A model generated the notes under the pieces. It saw only the letters and a program-made list of their open reading frames with translations. It did not search any database and was not told the origin of the DNA. From Prevotella sp. (GTDB lineage: Bacteria; Bacteroidota; Bacteroidia; Bacteroidales; Bacteroidaceae), in contig JAFZIY010000031.1 of NCBI GenBank assembly GCA_017554105.1, positions 248,001-312,000 of the forward strand: 64,000 nucleotides of DNA, read 5' to 3'. The translations under genes and the position numbers were made by a program. Every line of letters starts with the position of its first letter. Within the stretch, counting starts at the first letter, position 1. Of this stretch, positions 1 to 9,289 are shown piece by piece.

Positions 1-1296
1 CTTGTTCATAGCCATCTCTTGCAACCACTGTCTGTATGCGCCGAAGAAACTTCCTGCCAATGAGGTGTATCCCGAAGTAGTCAGGAAAGAACGCTGTATC
101 TTTGGCATATCGTCAGTATATGCCATCTTGCCGATATCTTCACCAAAGGCATAGGTGAGATACATGAATGCCAGATGGAACTTTATCATCTGACGGTTCA
201 TCACTATGCGGGTGCGCTCACCGAAGTCCATCAGCGAGAGAGACATCTTGTCATTGCGCAGTCCGTACTCCTTGAATGCGGCATTGCGCACACGTCCGTT
301 GTCGGTGCGCAACTTATCATCACCCATAGAGAGGAAGTCAAGAATTGCCGTTGCACCTACATATTCCACGAAATGGGCATCATTGCGCTGTCCGTTCTGT
401 CCTGGGTCGTTCTTATATGGGTTTGACACCACCTCGTCACCGAGGTAATAGCATACATTAACGCTCGAACCCAGCATACCGTCCTTCGAGCCAGTGAGGT
501 TCACACGATAATAGTCGAGCGCCGATTTTGTCTTGCTGATGAAGTCGGCTATCGTTATCTGACTGTTCTTGTCCTGCTCGATATTGAAGTATGGCAGCAC
601 CGTCAGCGCTCCAATCTTGGCATCAACCAACGTTCCCTTATTGGCAATGGTGGCATTGTTTACTGCGTTGCGGATATTCTTCACTATGATGGGATAACCC
701 GCAGCACCCGTACCACCGAAAATACTGCTCACGATGAATACACGGTCGTCGGCACTCAGCACATTAGCAAACTGCTTGAACTCTTCAGAGTCCTTAAACT
801 GGTTCAAAGCCACGCTGCCAATGTTAGGACTACCCACAAAGCCGATGTCCATCTTTGTCTTCAACTGTTCATCACTGAAGAGCATGCTGCACAATGCCTG
901 GTTAGCACTGTCAAGGGTGTTGTAACTTATGAAGTCGCGGAACTCCTTCGAGGCAATGCTCTCCAGATTGAACACAAAGGTGTCGTTAAGCACCGTGTCG
1001 CGGTTAAGGTCGCTCAGCGTTGAAATCTTCGTTGCAAAGAAACCTCTCTCTATCTTGTCACTGCTCACATCACCATAGATGCTCATACGAATGTCCTTGT
1101 ACCATCGCAACAGGTCGTCCGTGCGCTTGAGGTCTTCATTTGCCTTGTGCGGGTCCATGATGATGGGCACTACTTCAAGGTCCTTCATAGGCTGTCCGTC
1201 CTCACCAATGGGGCGAACACCTGCGGCAAACTGCATTATAAGGGGTTTCAGCACTCGTGATCCTGTGCCACCCACTAAAAAAAGAAACAGTCTCAT
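1..1296 (-). CDS. Tubulin/FtsZ-like GTPase, C-terminus beyond the window
   Basis: The frame is open from the ATG at 1296 to the left edge, giving 432 residues with no stop, so the gene is partial. Residues 5-13 read LFLVGGTGS, a glycine-rich nucleotide loop directly at the N-terminus. Residues 193-200 read FGGTGAAG, which resembles the GGGTG(S/T)G signature of tubulin and FtsZ. This two-loop pattern fits the divergent tubulin-like families (Tubulin_2 / FtsZ-like) that are known to sit beside VWA-domain and membrane proteins in proposed membrane-remodelling systems. Here the same neighbours precede it: a VWA-like lipoprotein and a small membrane protein, all on the minus strand. An 86-bp gap with AACTCC-type repeats separates it from the upstream membrane gene. 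GTP binding and polymerisation are inferred; the family call rests on the two motifs and the context. Confidence 0.7.
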   Translation of the reverse strand, partial: MRLFLFLVGGTGSRVLKPLIMQFAAGVRPIGEDGQPMKDLEVVPIIMDPHKANEDLKRTDDLLRWYKDIRMSIYGDVSSDKIERGFFATKISTLSDLNRDTVLNDTFVFNLESIASKEFRDFISYNTLDSANQALCSMLFSDEQLKTKMDIGFVGSPNIGSVALNQFKDSEEFKQFANVLSADDRVFIVSSIFGGTGAAGYPIIVKNIRNAVNNATIANKGTLVDAKIGALTVLPYFNIEQDKNSQITIADFISKTKSALDYYRVNLTGSKDGMLGSSVNVCYYLGDEVVSNPYKNDPGQNGQRNDAHFVEYVGATAILDFLSMGDDKLRTDNGRVRNAAFKEYGLRNDKMSLSLMDFGERTRIVMNRQMIKFHLAFMYLTYAFGEDIGKMAYTDDMPKIQRSFLTTSGYTSLAGSFFGAYRQWLQEMAMNK

Positions 1297-1339
1297 CTAT
1301 TCTAATCTAATTTTGAATTATGAATGTTGAGTTGAGAAC

Positions 1340-1380
1340 AACTCCTAACTCCTCACTTCTAACTCCTAATTCCTAACTCA
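1340..1380. repeat. Degenerate AACTCCTAA-type short repeats
   Basis: The gap between the tubulin-like gene and the membrane-protein gene holds about five imperfect copies of a 7-8 base word (AACTCCT, AACTCCTAA, TAATTCC). The same words recur at 12911-12945, 47700-47790 and around 48360-48435. They look like low-complexity intergenic filler, not a regulatory site. Confidence 0.6.
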
Positions 1381-1382
1381 CT

Positions 1383-1826
1383 CTACTGTGGTATCGGCGT
1401 GTGGCGGCAATTTGAACTCCACCATCGTATCGAGAAAGAGGCAATGATGTAAAGTACCGCCTCAACAACAATGTTAAGCAGAGAGAAGTGAATCAGTTGT
1501 ACGGTGAAATCATAGTCGTACTCGCCAAACACGCTGTTAGGATACACGAAGTCCACTGTCGGAGCAAACAACACGGCGATGCCAAGGAAAATAAGCCAAT
1601 GGTACCAGCGTGCAAAACTCACCGAGTTGATGGCATAATAGTAGATTGCTGCCACAACCCATGCAATGATAGCAGTCACAATGGAAACAACGAGATACAT
1701 GTTATCCTCATACATCGCCTGCGAGAACTCGCTCTCGTAGTAAAGCAGTTCGTAAATCTGCATCGAGAAGATGATATACAGGGCGGTAATGACAAGCCCT
1801 GCAATAAGCAAAATACCGTTCTTCAT
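1383..1826 (-). CDS. Four-helix membrane protein of the tubulin-like/VWA cluster
   Basis: This is a 147-residue protein with about four hydrophobic segments, near residues 4-22, 43-66, 75-92 and 108-131. A short polar loop rich in Tyr, Glu and Met follows the first helix, and the C-terminus is a short basic tail. I recognise no enzymatic motif. It starts 3 bp after the VWA-like lipoprotein stop, so the two are almost certainly co-transcribed, and the tubulin-like gene follows downstream. A membrane anchor or partner of the tubulin-like protein is a reasonable guess from context but nothing in the sequence proves it. Confidence 0.75.
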   Translation of the reverse strand: MKNGILLIAGLVITALYIIFSMQIYELLYYESEFSQAMYEDNMYLVVSIVTAIIAWVVAAIYYYAINSVSFARWYHWLIFLGIAVLFAPTVDFVYPNSVFGEYDYDFTVQLIHFSLLNIVVEAVLYIIASFSIRWWSSNCRHTPIPQ

Positions 1827-1829
1827 TTC

Positions 1830-3332
1830 TTATCTTTTCATTTTCAGTTTCAATTCAAAGTAATATGGCTCTCCGTCCGACAATTTCTTGTAACTGTCAT
1901 AGATGCCTTGCAGCAGGTACTTCAGTCCGAAGGTAGTACTTGCGAAGTCAGCAGCAGCAAGGTTGGTATCGTCGTCGGTCGAACTCGTTGCTATCCATTC
2001 TGGCAGACGGTTAAGCAAACGGATATTCACATCCTGGTCTTGCTTCAGCGCGTCCATCTTCAATGTTATGATATGAGTGGCCTTGTCAAGATACTTCTTG
2101 TTGTTGGAGTTACGGTCGTCGGCAGTGATGGCACGTATAGACTTTATCTCTATCTTGTCATCGCTCTTTACCTGATAGTTCTGCGGATTGGTGAGGTAGT
2201 CGTTTTCTATGAGCATCGAACCAAGGTTCACAGCCACTTCTATCTGCAAGTCAGCAGAGTTGCGGTCAGGCTTCACACTCTCTATACTCGTGATTCGCTC
2301 TGTCTGACCTTTCGTTGGACGGAACGTGCCACGACTCTCCTTGCCCTTCAGCATGATTGTGTAGAAAGGCTTATAGGCATCACTGGCATCGAAGAGATAC
2401 TTATGCTCAAAGCCCTCCAGTTCACCAAACTTCGAGAATGCAGAATACTGCGGGTCGTTGGTAAGTCGTGCTATATCATCGTTGTCGCCGACAATAAGCA
2501 GGTAATAAGGACGCTTGCCATTATAGTTGACACCCTTCGACGGGGTGTTATAAGGATAATAGTTACCAACATAACTGCTCACCATCTTCATTATAAGCAT
2601 CGACTTATGGCTTGCCTTCTCCTTGAAGATGGCATTGGCCACACCCTCAGCCTCGTTCAGCACCTTCTGCTTGTTTACGGTTGTGAGGTCACGCGTAGAG
2701 TAAATCATGTCTGATGCAAGAATACTCAACTCGTTGCGCTCATTCTTGTTCAGTATAGAGTCGAGAATCAGACCGAAGTCAGTGTACTTAGGGTCACCTA
2801 TCCCTTCTGTCGTCTTGAAGATATTGTTGTCAGTGATAAACTCCTTGTACGACTTCGGGTAGTTATAAACAGCGTCGTTCACCACGAATATGATGTTATC
2901 CTCATTTTCAGAAGGCAGAGAGTTCAGCATCTTCACGATGGCCTTCTTGAATTCTCCAGATGTCTGCGGAGAGTCGTAGCTCACCATGCTGCCCGAACGC
3001 TCAAGATAGAACTTCACCGTGAGGTAACGCTTGTCTGCCTTGCCCCAGAATGTAATGTCCTTCTGGTCCTTTCCCTTTGAGAACACTTTCTGGATGTATT
3101 CCTTTACCGCATCCTCATCAAGGCGTCCGTCCTTGTAGAACTCCTTCATGTGAGCCTTATTGGCGTCCATGAAGTCGGCTATCTTCTTCCAATCGTCGCT
3201 GTCAATGGTGGCATCCTTGTCTGCAAGTTCACGCACCAGCGAAGCCAGTTCTTTCTTTGAACCGTCAGAGCAAGCGAAAGCCATCGGGAGCGTCAATGCC
3301 GCCACGAGAGCAATCTTGAAAAATCTTCTCAT
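1830..3332 (-). CDS. Lipoprotein with a von Willebrand factor A-like domain
   Basis: A 500-residue protein. The start at 3332 was chosen because it gives a proper lipoprotein signal, MRRFFK...LPMAFACSDGS, with the lipid-accepting Cys at residue 21; a longer frame upstream would bury it. Residues 106-116 read VKFYLERSGSM, the position of the VWA metal site DxSxS, but with Glu in place of the first Asp. A later LASDMIYS segment matches the usual (T/S)DG strand of the fold. A C-terminal beta-rich part (about 350-480) is unassigned. A TACTTTTG promoter box lies on the minus strand at 3382-3389, so the gene heads its own transcript with the membrane and tubulin-like genes behind it. VWA domains usually mediate metal-dependent protein contacts; the partner here is unknown. 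Confidence 0.7.
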   Translation of the reverse strand: MRRFFKIALVAALTLPMAFACSDGSKKELASLVRELADKDATIDSDDWKKIADFMDANKAHMKEFYKDGRLDEDAVKEYIQKVFSKGKDQKDITFWGKADKRYLTVKFYLERSGSMVSYDSPQTSGEFKKAIVKMLNSLPSENEDNIIFVVNDAVYNYPKSYKEFITDNNIFKTTEGIGDPKYTDFGLILDSILNKNERNELSILASDMIYSTRDLTTVNKQKVLNEAEGVANAIFKEKASHKSMLIMKMVSSYVGNYYPYNTPSKGVNYNGKRPYYLLIVGDNDDIARLTNDPQYSAFSKFGELEGFEHKYLFDASDAYKPFYTIMLKGKESRGTFRPTKGQTERITSIESVKPDRNSADLQIEVAVNLGSMLIENDYLTNPQNYQVKSDDKIEIKSIRAITADDRNSNNKKYLDKATHIITLKMDALKQDQDVNIRLLNRLPEWIATSSTDDDTNLAAADFASTTFGLKYLLQGIYDSYKKLSDGEPYYFELKLKMKR

Positions 3333-3381
3333 TCCTGTTTTTAATTTGGTTTGCAATATAATATGTAGTGCATTCGAGATG

Positions 3382-3389
3382 CAAAAGTA
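3382..3389 (-). promoter_or_regulatory. -7 promoter box of the VWA/membrane/tubulin-like operon
   Basis: The minus strand reads TACTTTTG, matching TAnnTTTG, about 50 nt before the chosen ATG at 3332. I see no good TTTG element at 19-20 bp upstream, so strength is uncertain. Its presence suggests the three downstream genes can be transcribed without the helicase gene. Confidence 0.5.
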
Positions 3390-3453
3390 CAACTTTTACA
3401 AACTAATCACTAATTTCCTCTGCTATTTTTTGTTAAACATCAGGGTTAAATTA

Positions 3454-6400
3454 TCAAGCCAGTGCCACCATTTCGTTGTTCTCAATCACGAGACCGCGTT
3501 TTTTCAGCGTCTCAAGAGCCATGTCGAGAGTTGCCAGCAACTGCTTGCCTCGCAACGCACTGCCCAGAAGATGGGCCACAAGACGCTTCAGTTCTTTCGT
3601 AGGTACACTCACTTGCTGCTCTACGATGTATCTCATGGCATTGGTGAGTTCCTCAATGGGTACCTCCTCAATGCTCCTTCCCTCAAGACTCCGATGTCCT
3701 TCATAGGCAACGCGATCGGCAGCGGTAGCGAAGACGGTGGTCATTCCTATCTCGGGATACTTCTTGCAGTCGAATGATTTTAGCACATCGCTTACGAGAT
3801 ACTGTATTCGCCATGGATTATCCACATGCAGGAGGTCTGCCAGACGGCGCACTATATATGCCTCGGTCACAGGCTGTTCCTCTGTTACAAGTTGCACTAT
3901 AATCTCCTTTATCCTGCGGATAGTCGCTGCATCGGTACTGTACCGCTGTGGCACGTTGCCGAAAGAGGCATGGCGATAGGCTGTACTCTCTGTGTCGGCA
4001 ATGCTTATTTCCTCCTCGTCATCAACATTGAACGCCTTGGGCTTGGTCTCCTCCACTGGCACATCAGGAGGCAGTGTCTTGTTGCGTATCCCTTCTATGC
4101 GTTCCAGAATACGGCTCACCACCTTATCCTTGTTCTCATACCAGTCAACGCTCCACACGCGAATAACCTCCCAGTTCAGGGAGTTCAGGACGTTAGGCTG
4201 CACTATTTCGCGGTCACGAGCGGTTTTTGTCTCATAGTAGTTCTTACCATCACAGAGGATGCCTAACATATAGTCTTGAGAGTTGTCTGGGTCGATAACG
4301 GCGATGTCAATCTTGAAGTTACTCCTTCCGACATTTGTCTGCACCTGATACCCGTGCTCCTCAATCTCCTTCGCCACAAGAGTCACGAGTTTGTTCTCCT
4401 CAACCGACGTCACCGCCGACTGCGGAATGTTCATCGTACCATTAGCAGCATATTCAAGGAATCGCTTCAGTCCCTCCACACCCTTTGCGTTACTGCGCTT
4501 CAGGTCTATCTGCTCAGCACGCATAGTGGAATAGACTATCATCTCATAGCGCGAACGGGAGACTGCCACATTGAGACGGCGCTCGCCGCCCTCGTTGTTC
4601 AACGGACCGAAGTTCATCGACACATTACCGCTCTTATCGGGACCGTAACCCACACTGAAGAGAATAACATCACGTTCGTCTCCCTGCACATTCTCAAGGT
4701 TCTTGATGAAAAGCGGCTCTTCGCTATGGAACGCCTTTGCCTCCAATTCGGGCTGCTTGGCAAGTTCGTCAACGAGAATATCCTCGATAAGGTTCTGCTG
4801 CACCTTACTGAAGGAGACAATACCGATGCTGCGCTTCGACAACTCCGGGTCGGCAAGTCGCCGCAACACCTCTGCTACAATAGCCTCAGCCTCGGCACGG
4901 TTACTACGGGTACGTCCCTTGTCGTATGTACCTTCTATCTGCACAAGGCTAACCTTCCTCTCGCGGTCATCAACAGAAGGGAAGGTAAACAGTCTGCCGT
5001 CGTAGTATTGCTGGTTGCTGAAAGCAATGAGCGACTCATGCTTCGATCGGTAGTGCCATGACAGATAGTGACCTGGCATCGACAGTGTGATGCAGTCGTC
5101 GAGAATGCTGTCCATGTCGTCAATGTCTGCCTCTTCCTCATCAACCTGCTGAGTAGCGAAGAAACTCGTTGGAGGCATCTGCTTCGGGTCACCGACACAG
5201 ATGAGTGCCTTACCACGTGCTATTGCACCAACTGCCTCACTCGTAGGCATCTGCGATGCCTCGTCAAACACCACAAGGTCGAACTTCTCGCCCCCCATGT
5301 CGATGTATTGCGCCACACTGATAGGACTCATCAGCATCACGGGACACAGTTTAGGCAGCAATGTAGGTATCTGGTCGATAATCTTTCGTATGCTCGTGCC
5401 ACGTCCGCCATTCTGTATGTTACGCTTCAGGATGCCCATCTCCGAGTTTGCCGCAGCAGCAACAGTCTGACTCGGTATGCGCGAGGCAAGACGACAGTAG
5501 AGTTCCTTCTTCGTGAGTTCTTGGAAGCCATAGGTTTCCTGACGGTATTTCTCTATTATCTTCTCGAACAACAAACCATTGAACATACGCAGTTGCTCGT
5601 CCTTATCCACCATCTGCATCGTCAGTCGGTGCAACATTCCCTTGCGGAATGCCATCAGCGCATCCTTTGCCGAAGCACGTTTCTGAACGATATAGCGAGG
5701 TATGCAGTGAAGACCCTGAGAGTAGAGCACAGCAGTACGGTCGGTGTATTGACTCCAGTCCTTCAGTTTATCCATATTGGCAAGCCAACGTTCAGAGAGT
5801 TTCGGCACCGCCGTGAGTCGTTCCTTCGTGCCAAACCCTATGGCGACAATCTGCTCTATCGAAGTCATCAAGCCCTTCAATGTGGCATACTGGGCCGAGA
5901 ACGACTTGTAGAGTGGCGTGTGCTGAGCAGTAAGTGGCAAGCCAGTATTGCCATCATTCGTAAACTTGTTGCTCGACAACAGTTGTGACAGACGGGGAGC
6001 ATAGCGCAATGACGGCTCTATGGTGTCCCACTGTTCGTTGTCGGGTTGAGCCATTATTCCGAAGATAGCCTGCATCATTGGCGAAGACGCGGCAGTGTTG
6101 GCGCTCAACTGCTGATACTCCTCCACTTTCTTCAGTGTTGAGGGTATTGTGTCAAACTCTGCCGTAGGACAGTATGTCGCAAACTCCTTCATGAAGTTCT
6201 TCTTGGCGAAATACTTCGGGATGAACCACTTGTCGTTCACCTGTTGCCAGCGTGCCTGCCACTGTCTCATGTCAGCCTGTAACAATGACGGACTGCATGT
6301 CTTCAGCAATGCCGACCGTGCCTCGTCGCGCTTCCGCCCACTATCCACCGCAGCGAGCAATCGCTGGTTTGTCACGGCATCAGCGTTATATTGCAGCAAG

Positions 6401-9171
6401 GCACTGTTTATCACCGGCATGGCAACCACTGTCTTGCCCAGATTGTCAGTCCACTCGAACCATGCATCACTCTCCGCACCTTTCACCGGCAACTGGTTGT
6501 AGGATGAGATGAGGTCGGCATACGCCTTGCGGTATTGCTGCAACAGTTGTTTCAGTCGATCGACATTGTCGAAAGAGTATTGTTTCATTGCGATATCGAG
6601 CAACGGATGGTCAGCAGGGTGCCCAGTAATCTCGAACACCGTGTCAAGGGCTGCGGTCTGTTCACCCCAACTATCCATCAGTTGTCGTGTCACCGTGTTG
6701 CCGTCGGGCAATCCATCGCTGAGTTCCTCGCCGTCAATGGACAGATACTCGGAAATGGTGTCATAGAGCGAATAGCCGTTGGAGTGCTTGCGGTGCAGGT
6801 TCTCCATGTATTTTATCAACTGCTGGCGGTCGGCAAAGAGTTGCTGGCTCGACTGCTCGAAATCCTCCGGCGACTTTATCCTTGTGACGTCGAGAGCCTT
6901 CTGCATCTGCTGAAGGAAATGGGTCTTCGACACTTTATTACTGTGAAGTTCCAGACAGAATGGCTCAAGTCCCACCTTCGCCAGACGACGCTGCACCACC
7001 TCAAGCGCTGCCATCTTCTCTGCCACGAAGAGTACCCGTTTGTCATGATACAGTGCGTTGGCAATCATATTGGTGATGGTCTGGCTCTTTCCTGTTCCAG
7101 GAGGACCGTAGAGAATGAAACTCTTGCCATTGCCACTCTCGATGACTGCTTCAAGTTGTGAGGAGTCAACATCCACAGGAATGGCAAACTCCGATGGCTT
7201 GGTGGCGCGGTCGGCATCCCTTGCGTCAACGGTATTCTCAACATCTGTCAGTTGAACCTTTCCTTCCATGAGCGAGCGCACCACCTCGTTCTCCTTCAGA
7301 TGCTCGGCATTGTTATGGATATCGTTCCACATCACGAACTTATTGAACGAGAACAGTCCCAGCAACGACTCCTCCATGACATCCCAACGAGACATCTCGC
7401 TTACCGACTGGCGCACTGCCGAGAGTATCATCTTCACGTCAACGCCATGCTCATCCTTTGGTAATGGATTGATGATGTTCAGGTTCACCTTGAACTGCTG
7501 TTTGAGCAGTTCAAGCATCGTGATGTTTATTATGATGTCTTCCTCACGCGTCCTTATGACATAGTTGTTCCCTCCTTTGCGAAGTATGTTGACAGGCATC
7601 AGCAATATCGGTGCGAAACGGGGCACCACGCTTTTCTCGTTCTCATACCATTTCAGCATTCCCAGCACAAGGAACAGCGTGTTGGCACCATTCTCTTCGA
7701 GTGAGTTACGGGATGCACGATAGATAAACTTCATTGCCGAGTCGAGTTCTCCCTGACTGTGATAGGATATGAGTCGGCAGTTGTCGCGTGCCTCACTAAG
7801 TGCCATCTCCTCAATGTCGGAAGCCTGCAGGCGCGAGTCATACATGCCCGTCTCCGTCGGTTCTATCTGTTTCTTGGGATAAGGAATGACACTGAAGTCC
7901 TTGCCTTCGAAGACTGCATCCTCGAGTTTGTCGATGCCGAACGACACAAATGGTATCACACGGCGACCGAGACGGCAGTTTATAAGATTGTTGCGAAGCG
8001 AGAAGTCAAGCAGTTTACGCTCCCATATCAGTTGTTTCGTTATCTGCTGCGGAGCCTGATCGAGGTGCAGCGCATAGTGGTCGAAGGTCTGTATCTCGTC
8101 GGTTGCATTGTCATGCTCCACACCCTCGTTGGCCAATACCCAGCCGTTATCGCTCATTATCCTTACTGGCAACGGGCGCACATTGTCGAGACGGCAACGC
8201 CTGATGTCAATGAAACAGCGGAACTGCTGGTCCACACGCAACTTCTTCTCGGCAGAACTGACCGCATCATCGAAGGTCATTGGATAAGACGAGGTTATGC
8301 AGGTGGTCTCCACCATAACGAGGTTGTTCACTCCGTCTGCACTCTGTTTCAGCAGGTAACTGGCATCGTCGCCCACGTCCTGAGAGTAGAACTGCTCGTT
8401 GAGCCATGCACCCACAAAGGCATGTCCGCTCGTTATTACAATAATCGGGAACAGTCCTATTGCCTCAAAGCACGATGCCATGAGAACTGTAGTGTCAAGA
8501 CAGGTGCCCAGTTTCTCTGTCAGTACACGGTCGGCAAGGCGGATGCGCTGTCCACGCTGCTCGAAACTTGCCATTGGCTCGCTATAGACAATGCCCTCAC
8601 CGCGCAATGCCTCATAGATGGAAGCCACCTGCATACGTACGCGGTTGCGGTCTTGTGTCTGATAGGCGTCCATTGCCGACGAACCAGTCCACTTCTCTAA
8701 ATACCGTGCCGCATTGGTTATGACACGCGAGAGCAATGGATGGTTGGGCGTGACGAAGGCAGCAAGCAGTTCGGGCATAATGCCGATACCTGCCCACTCC
8801 TCGTAGGCAAGGAGACGGATGGGGAGTTGTTGATTTACCTGTTCTTCACCAGCGATGCACAGTTTCAGTTCAAATGTAGTGTCGGTGGCTTCGGTAGCCT
8901 TGAGCAAGACATCTTTCTTTGCCTCGATACGCAACTGTTCTATCTGTACCCTACTGCCTGCGGCAATCTTCTCAAGATGTATCTCCGAGAAGTCTATCAT
9001 CTCACCGCCCACCTGTAGCGTGATGTCTTGCCAGTCTGTATCATCACTGTTTTCCACCACACAACTGACACAGGTCTTCACACCTGCCCGTGCCATCGCA
9101 TAGTTTACGCTCGGCAGATACTCGATTTCTATACTGCCCTTTGCTATTCCTGTAAAATCGTATCGTGTCAT
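3454..9171 (-). CDS. Very large SF1 helicase with DUF4011, Vsr-like nuclease and DUF3320 domains
   Basis: A 1905-residue protein. The ATG at 9171 is preferred because a TATATTTG promoter box lies at 9194-9201; the open frame continues 60 codons upstream with non-coding character. Order of domains: beta-rich N-terminus (1-110); a transglutaminase-like region (200-305) with TEKLGTCLD and SGHAF supplying a possible Cys224-His250 pair; DUF4011-type segment starting at IWERKLLDFSLRNNLI (about 380-560); AAA_11 helicase core with Walker A GPPGTGKS (about 689-696), DEAS box near 1303-1306 and GDPKQMPP; the second helicase half with QGDERDVI and RRLNVAVSRSR; a Vsr/MTES_1575-type nuclease (1590-1700) with IDIAV and LGILCDGK; and a DUF3320-like C-terminus. 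COG1112 helicases with this layout are associated with DNA processing and are common in defence islands. It is probably a separate transcript from the VWA operon next door. Confidence 0.85.
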   Translation of the reverse strand: MTRYDFTGIAKGSIEIEYLPSVNYAMARAGVKTCVSCVVENSDDTDWQDITLQVGGEMIDFSEIHLEKIAAGSRVQIEQLRIEAKKDVLLKATEATDTTFELKLCIAGEEQVNQQLPIRLLAYEEWAGIGIMPELLAAFVTPNHPLLSRVITNAARYLEKWTGSSAMDAYQTQDRNRVRMQVASIYEALRGEGIVYSEPMASFEQRGQRIRLADRVLTEKLGTCLDTTVLMASCFEAIGLFPIIVITSGHAFVGAWLNEQFYSQDVGDDASYLLKQSADGVNNLVMVETTCITSSYPMTFDDAVSSAEKKLRVDQQFRCFIDIRRCRLDNVRPLPVRIMSDNGWVLANEGVEHDNATDEIQTFDHYALHLDQAPQQITKQLIWERKLLDFSLRNNLINCRLGRRVIPFVSFGIDKLEDAVFEGKDFSVIPYPKKQIEPTETGMYDSRLQASDIEEMALSEARDNCRLISYHSQGELDSAMKFIYRASRNSLEENGANTLFLVLGMLKWYENEKSVVPRFAPILLMPVNILRKGGNNYVIRTREEDIIINITMLELLKQQFKVNLNIINPLPKDEHGVDVKMILSAVRQSVSEMSRWDVMEESLLGLFSFNKFVMWNDIHNNAEHLKENEVVRSLMEGKVQLTDVENTVDARDADRATKPSEFAIPVDVDSSQLEAVIESGNGKSFILYGPPGTGKSQTITNMIANALYHDKRVLFVAEKMAALEVVQRRLAKVGLEPFCLELHSNKVSKTHFLQQMQKALDVTRIKSPEDFEQSSQQLFADRQQLIKYMENLHRKHSNGYSLYDTISEYLSIDGEELSDGLPDGNTVTRQLMDSWGEQTAALDTVFEITGHPADHPLLDIAMKQYSFDNVDRLKQLLQQYRKAYADLISSYNQLPVKGAESDAWFEWTDNLGKTVVAMPVINSALLQYNADAVTNQRLLAAVDSGRKRDEARSALLKTCSPSLLQADMRQWQARWQQVNDKWFIPKYFAKKNFMKEFATYCPTAEFDTIPSTLKKVEEYQQLSANTAASSPMMQAIFGIMAQPDNEQWDTIEPSLRYAPRLSQLLSSNKFTNDGNTGLPLTAQHTPLYKSFSAQYATLKGLMTSIEQIVAIGFGTKERLTAVPKLSERWLANMDKLKDWSQYTDRTAVLYSQGLHCIPRYIVQKRASAKDALMAFRKGMLHRLTMQMVDKDEQLRMFNGLLFEKIIEKYRQETYGFQELTKKELYCRLASRIPSQTVAAAANSEMGILKRNIQNGGRGTSIRKIIDQIPTLLPKLCPVMLMSPISVAQYIDMGGEKFDLVVFDEASQMPTSEAVGAIARGKALICVGDPKQMPPTSFFATQQVDEEEADIDDMDSILDDCITLSMPGHYLSWHYRSKHESLIAFSNQQYYDGRLFTFPSVDDRERKVSLVQIEGTYDKGRTRSNRAEAEAIVAEVLRRLADPELSKRSIGIVSFSKVQQNLIEDILVDELAKQPELEAKAFHSEEPLFIKNLENVQGDERDVILFSVGYGPDKSGNVSMNFGPLNNEGGERRLNVAVSRSRYEMIVYSTMRAEQIDLKRSNAKGVEGLKRFLEYAANGTMNIPQSAVTSVEENKLVTLVAKEIEEHGYQVQTNVGRSNFKIDIAVIDPDNSQDYMLGILCDGKNYYETKTARDREIVQPNVLNSLNWEVIRVWSVDWYENKDKVVSRILERIEGIRNKTLPPDVPVEETKPKAFNVDDEEEISIADTESTAYRHASFGNVPQRYSTDAATIRRIKEIIVQLVTEEQPVTEAYIVRRLADLLHVDNPWRIQYLVSDVLKSFDCKKYPEIGMTTVFATAADRVAYEGHRSLEGRSIEEVPIEELTNAMRYIVEQQVSVPTKELKRLVAHLLGSALRGKQLLATLDMALETLKKRGLVIENNEMVALA

Positions 9172-9193
9172 AACATAGGTTCGTTTGATTTTG

Positions 9194-9201
9194 CAAATAT
9201 A
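9194..9201 (-). promoter_or_regulatory. -7 promoter box of the giant helicase gene
   Basis: The minus strand reads TATATTTG, a perfect TAnnTTTG, 23 nt before the chosen ATG at 9171. This box is the main reason for choosing the shorter start. No clear TTTG element was found at the usual distance. Confidence 0.6.
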
Positions 9202-9289
9202 CAAAGTTTTTCCAATAACAGTGTTTTGTATGATGAAAAAACTCAATATCTCATAAACTTTTCGTAACTTAGCGGGCGAAATCCAAATA

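Noticed and set aside
1488-2714. Long open frame of 408 codons on the plus strand
   Set aside because: It lies opposite the VWA-like lipoprotein and membrane protein, which have signals, motifs and promoter. Its protein is His/Val/Leu-rich with no domain, a typical antisense shadow.
4276-5988. Two long plus-strand frames opposite the helicase gene
   Set aside because: They run antisense to clear helicase motifs and have no promoter or recognisable domain.
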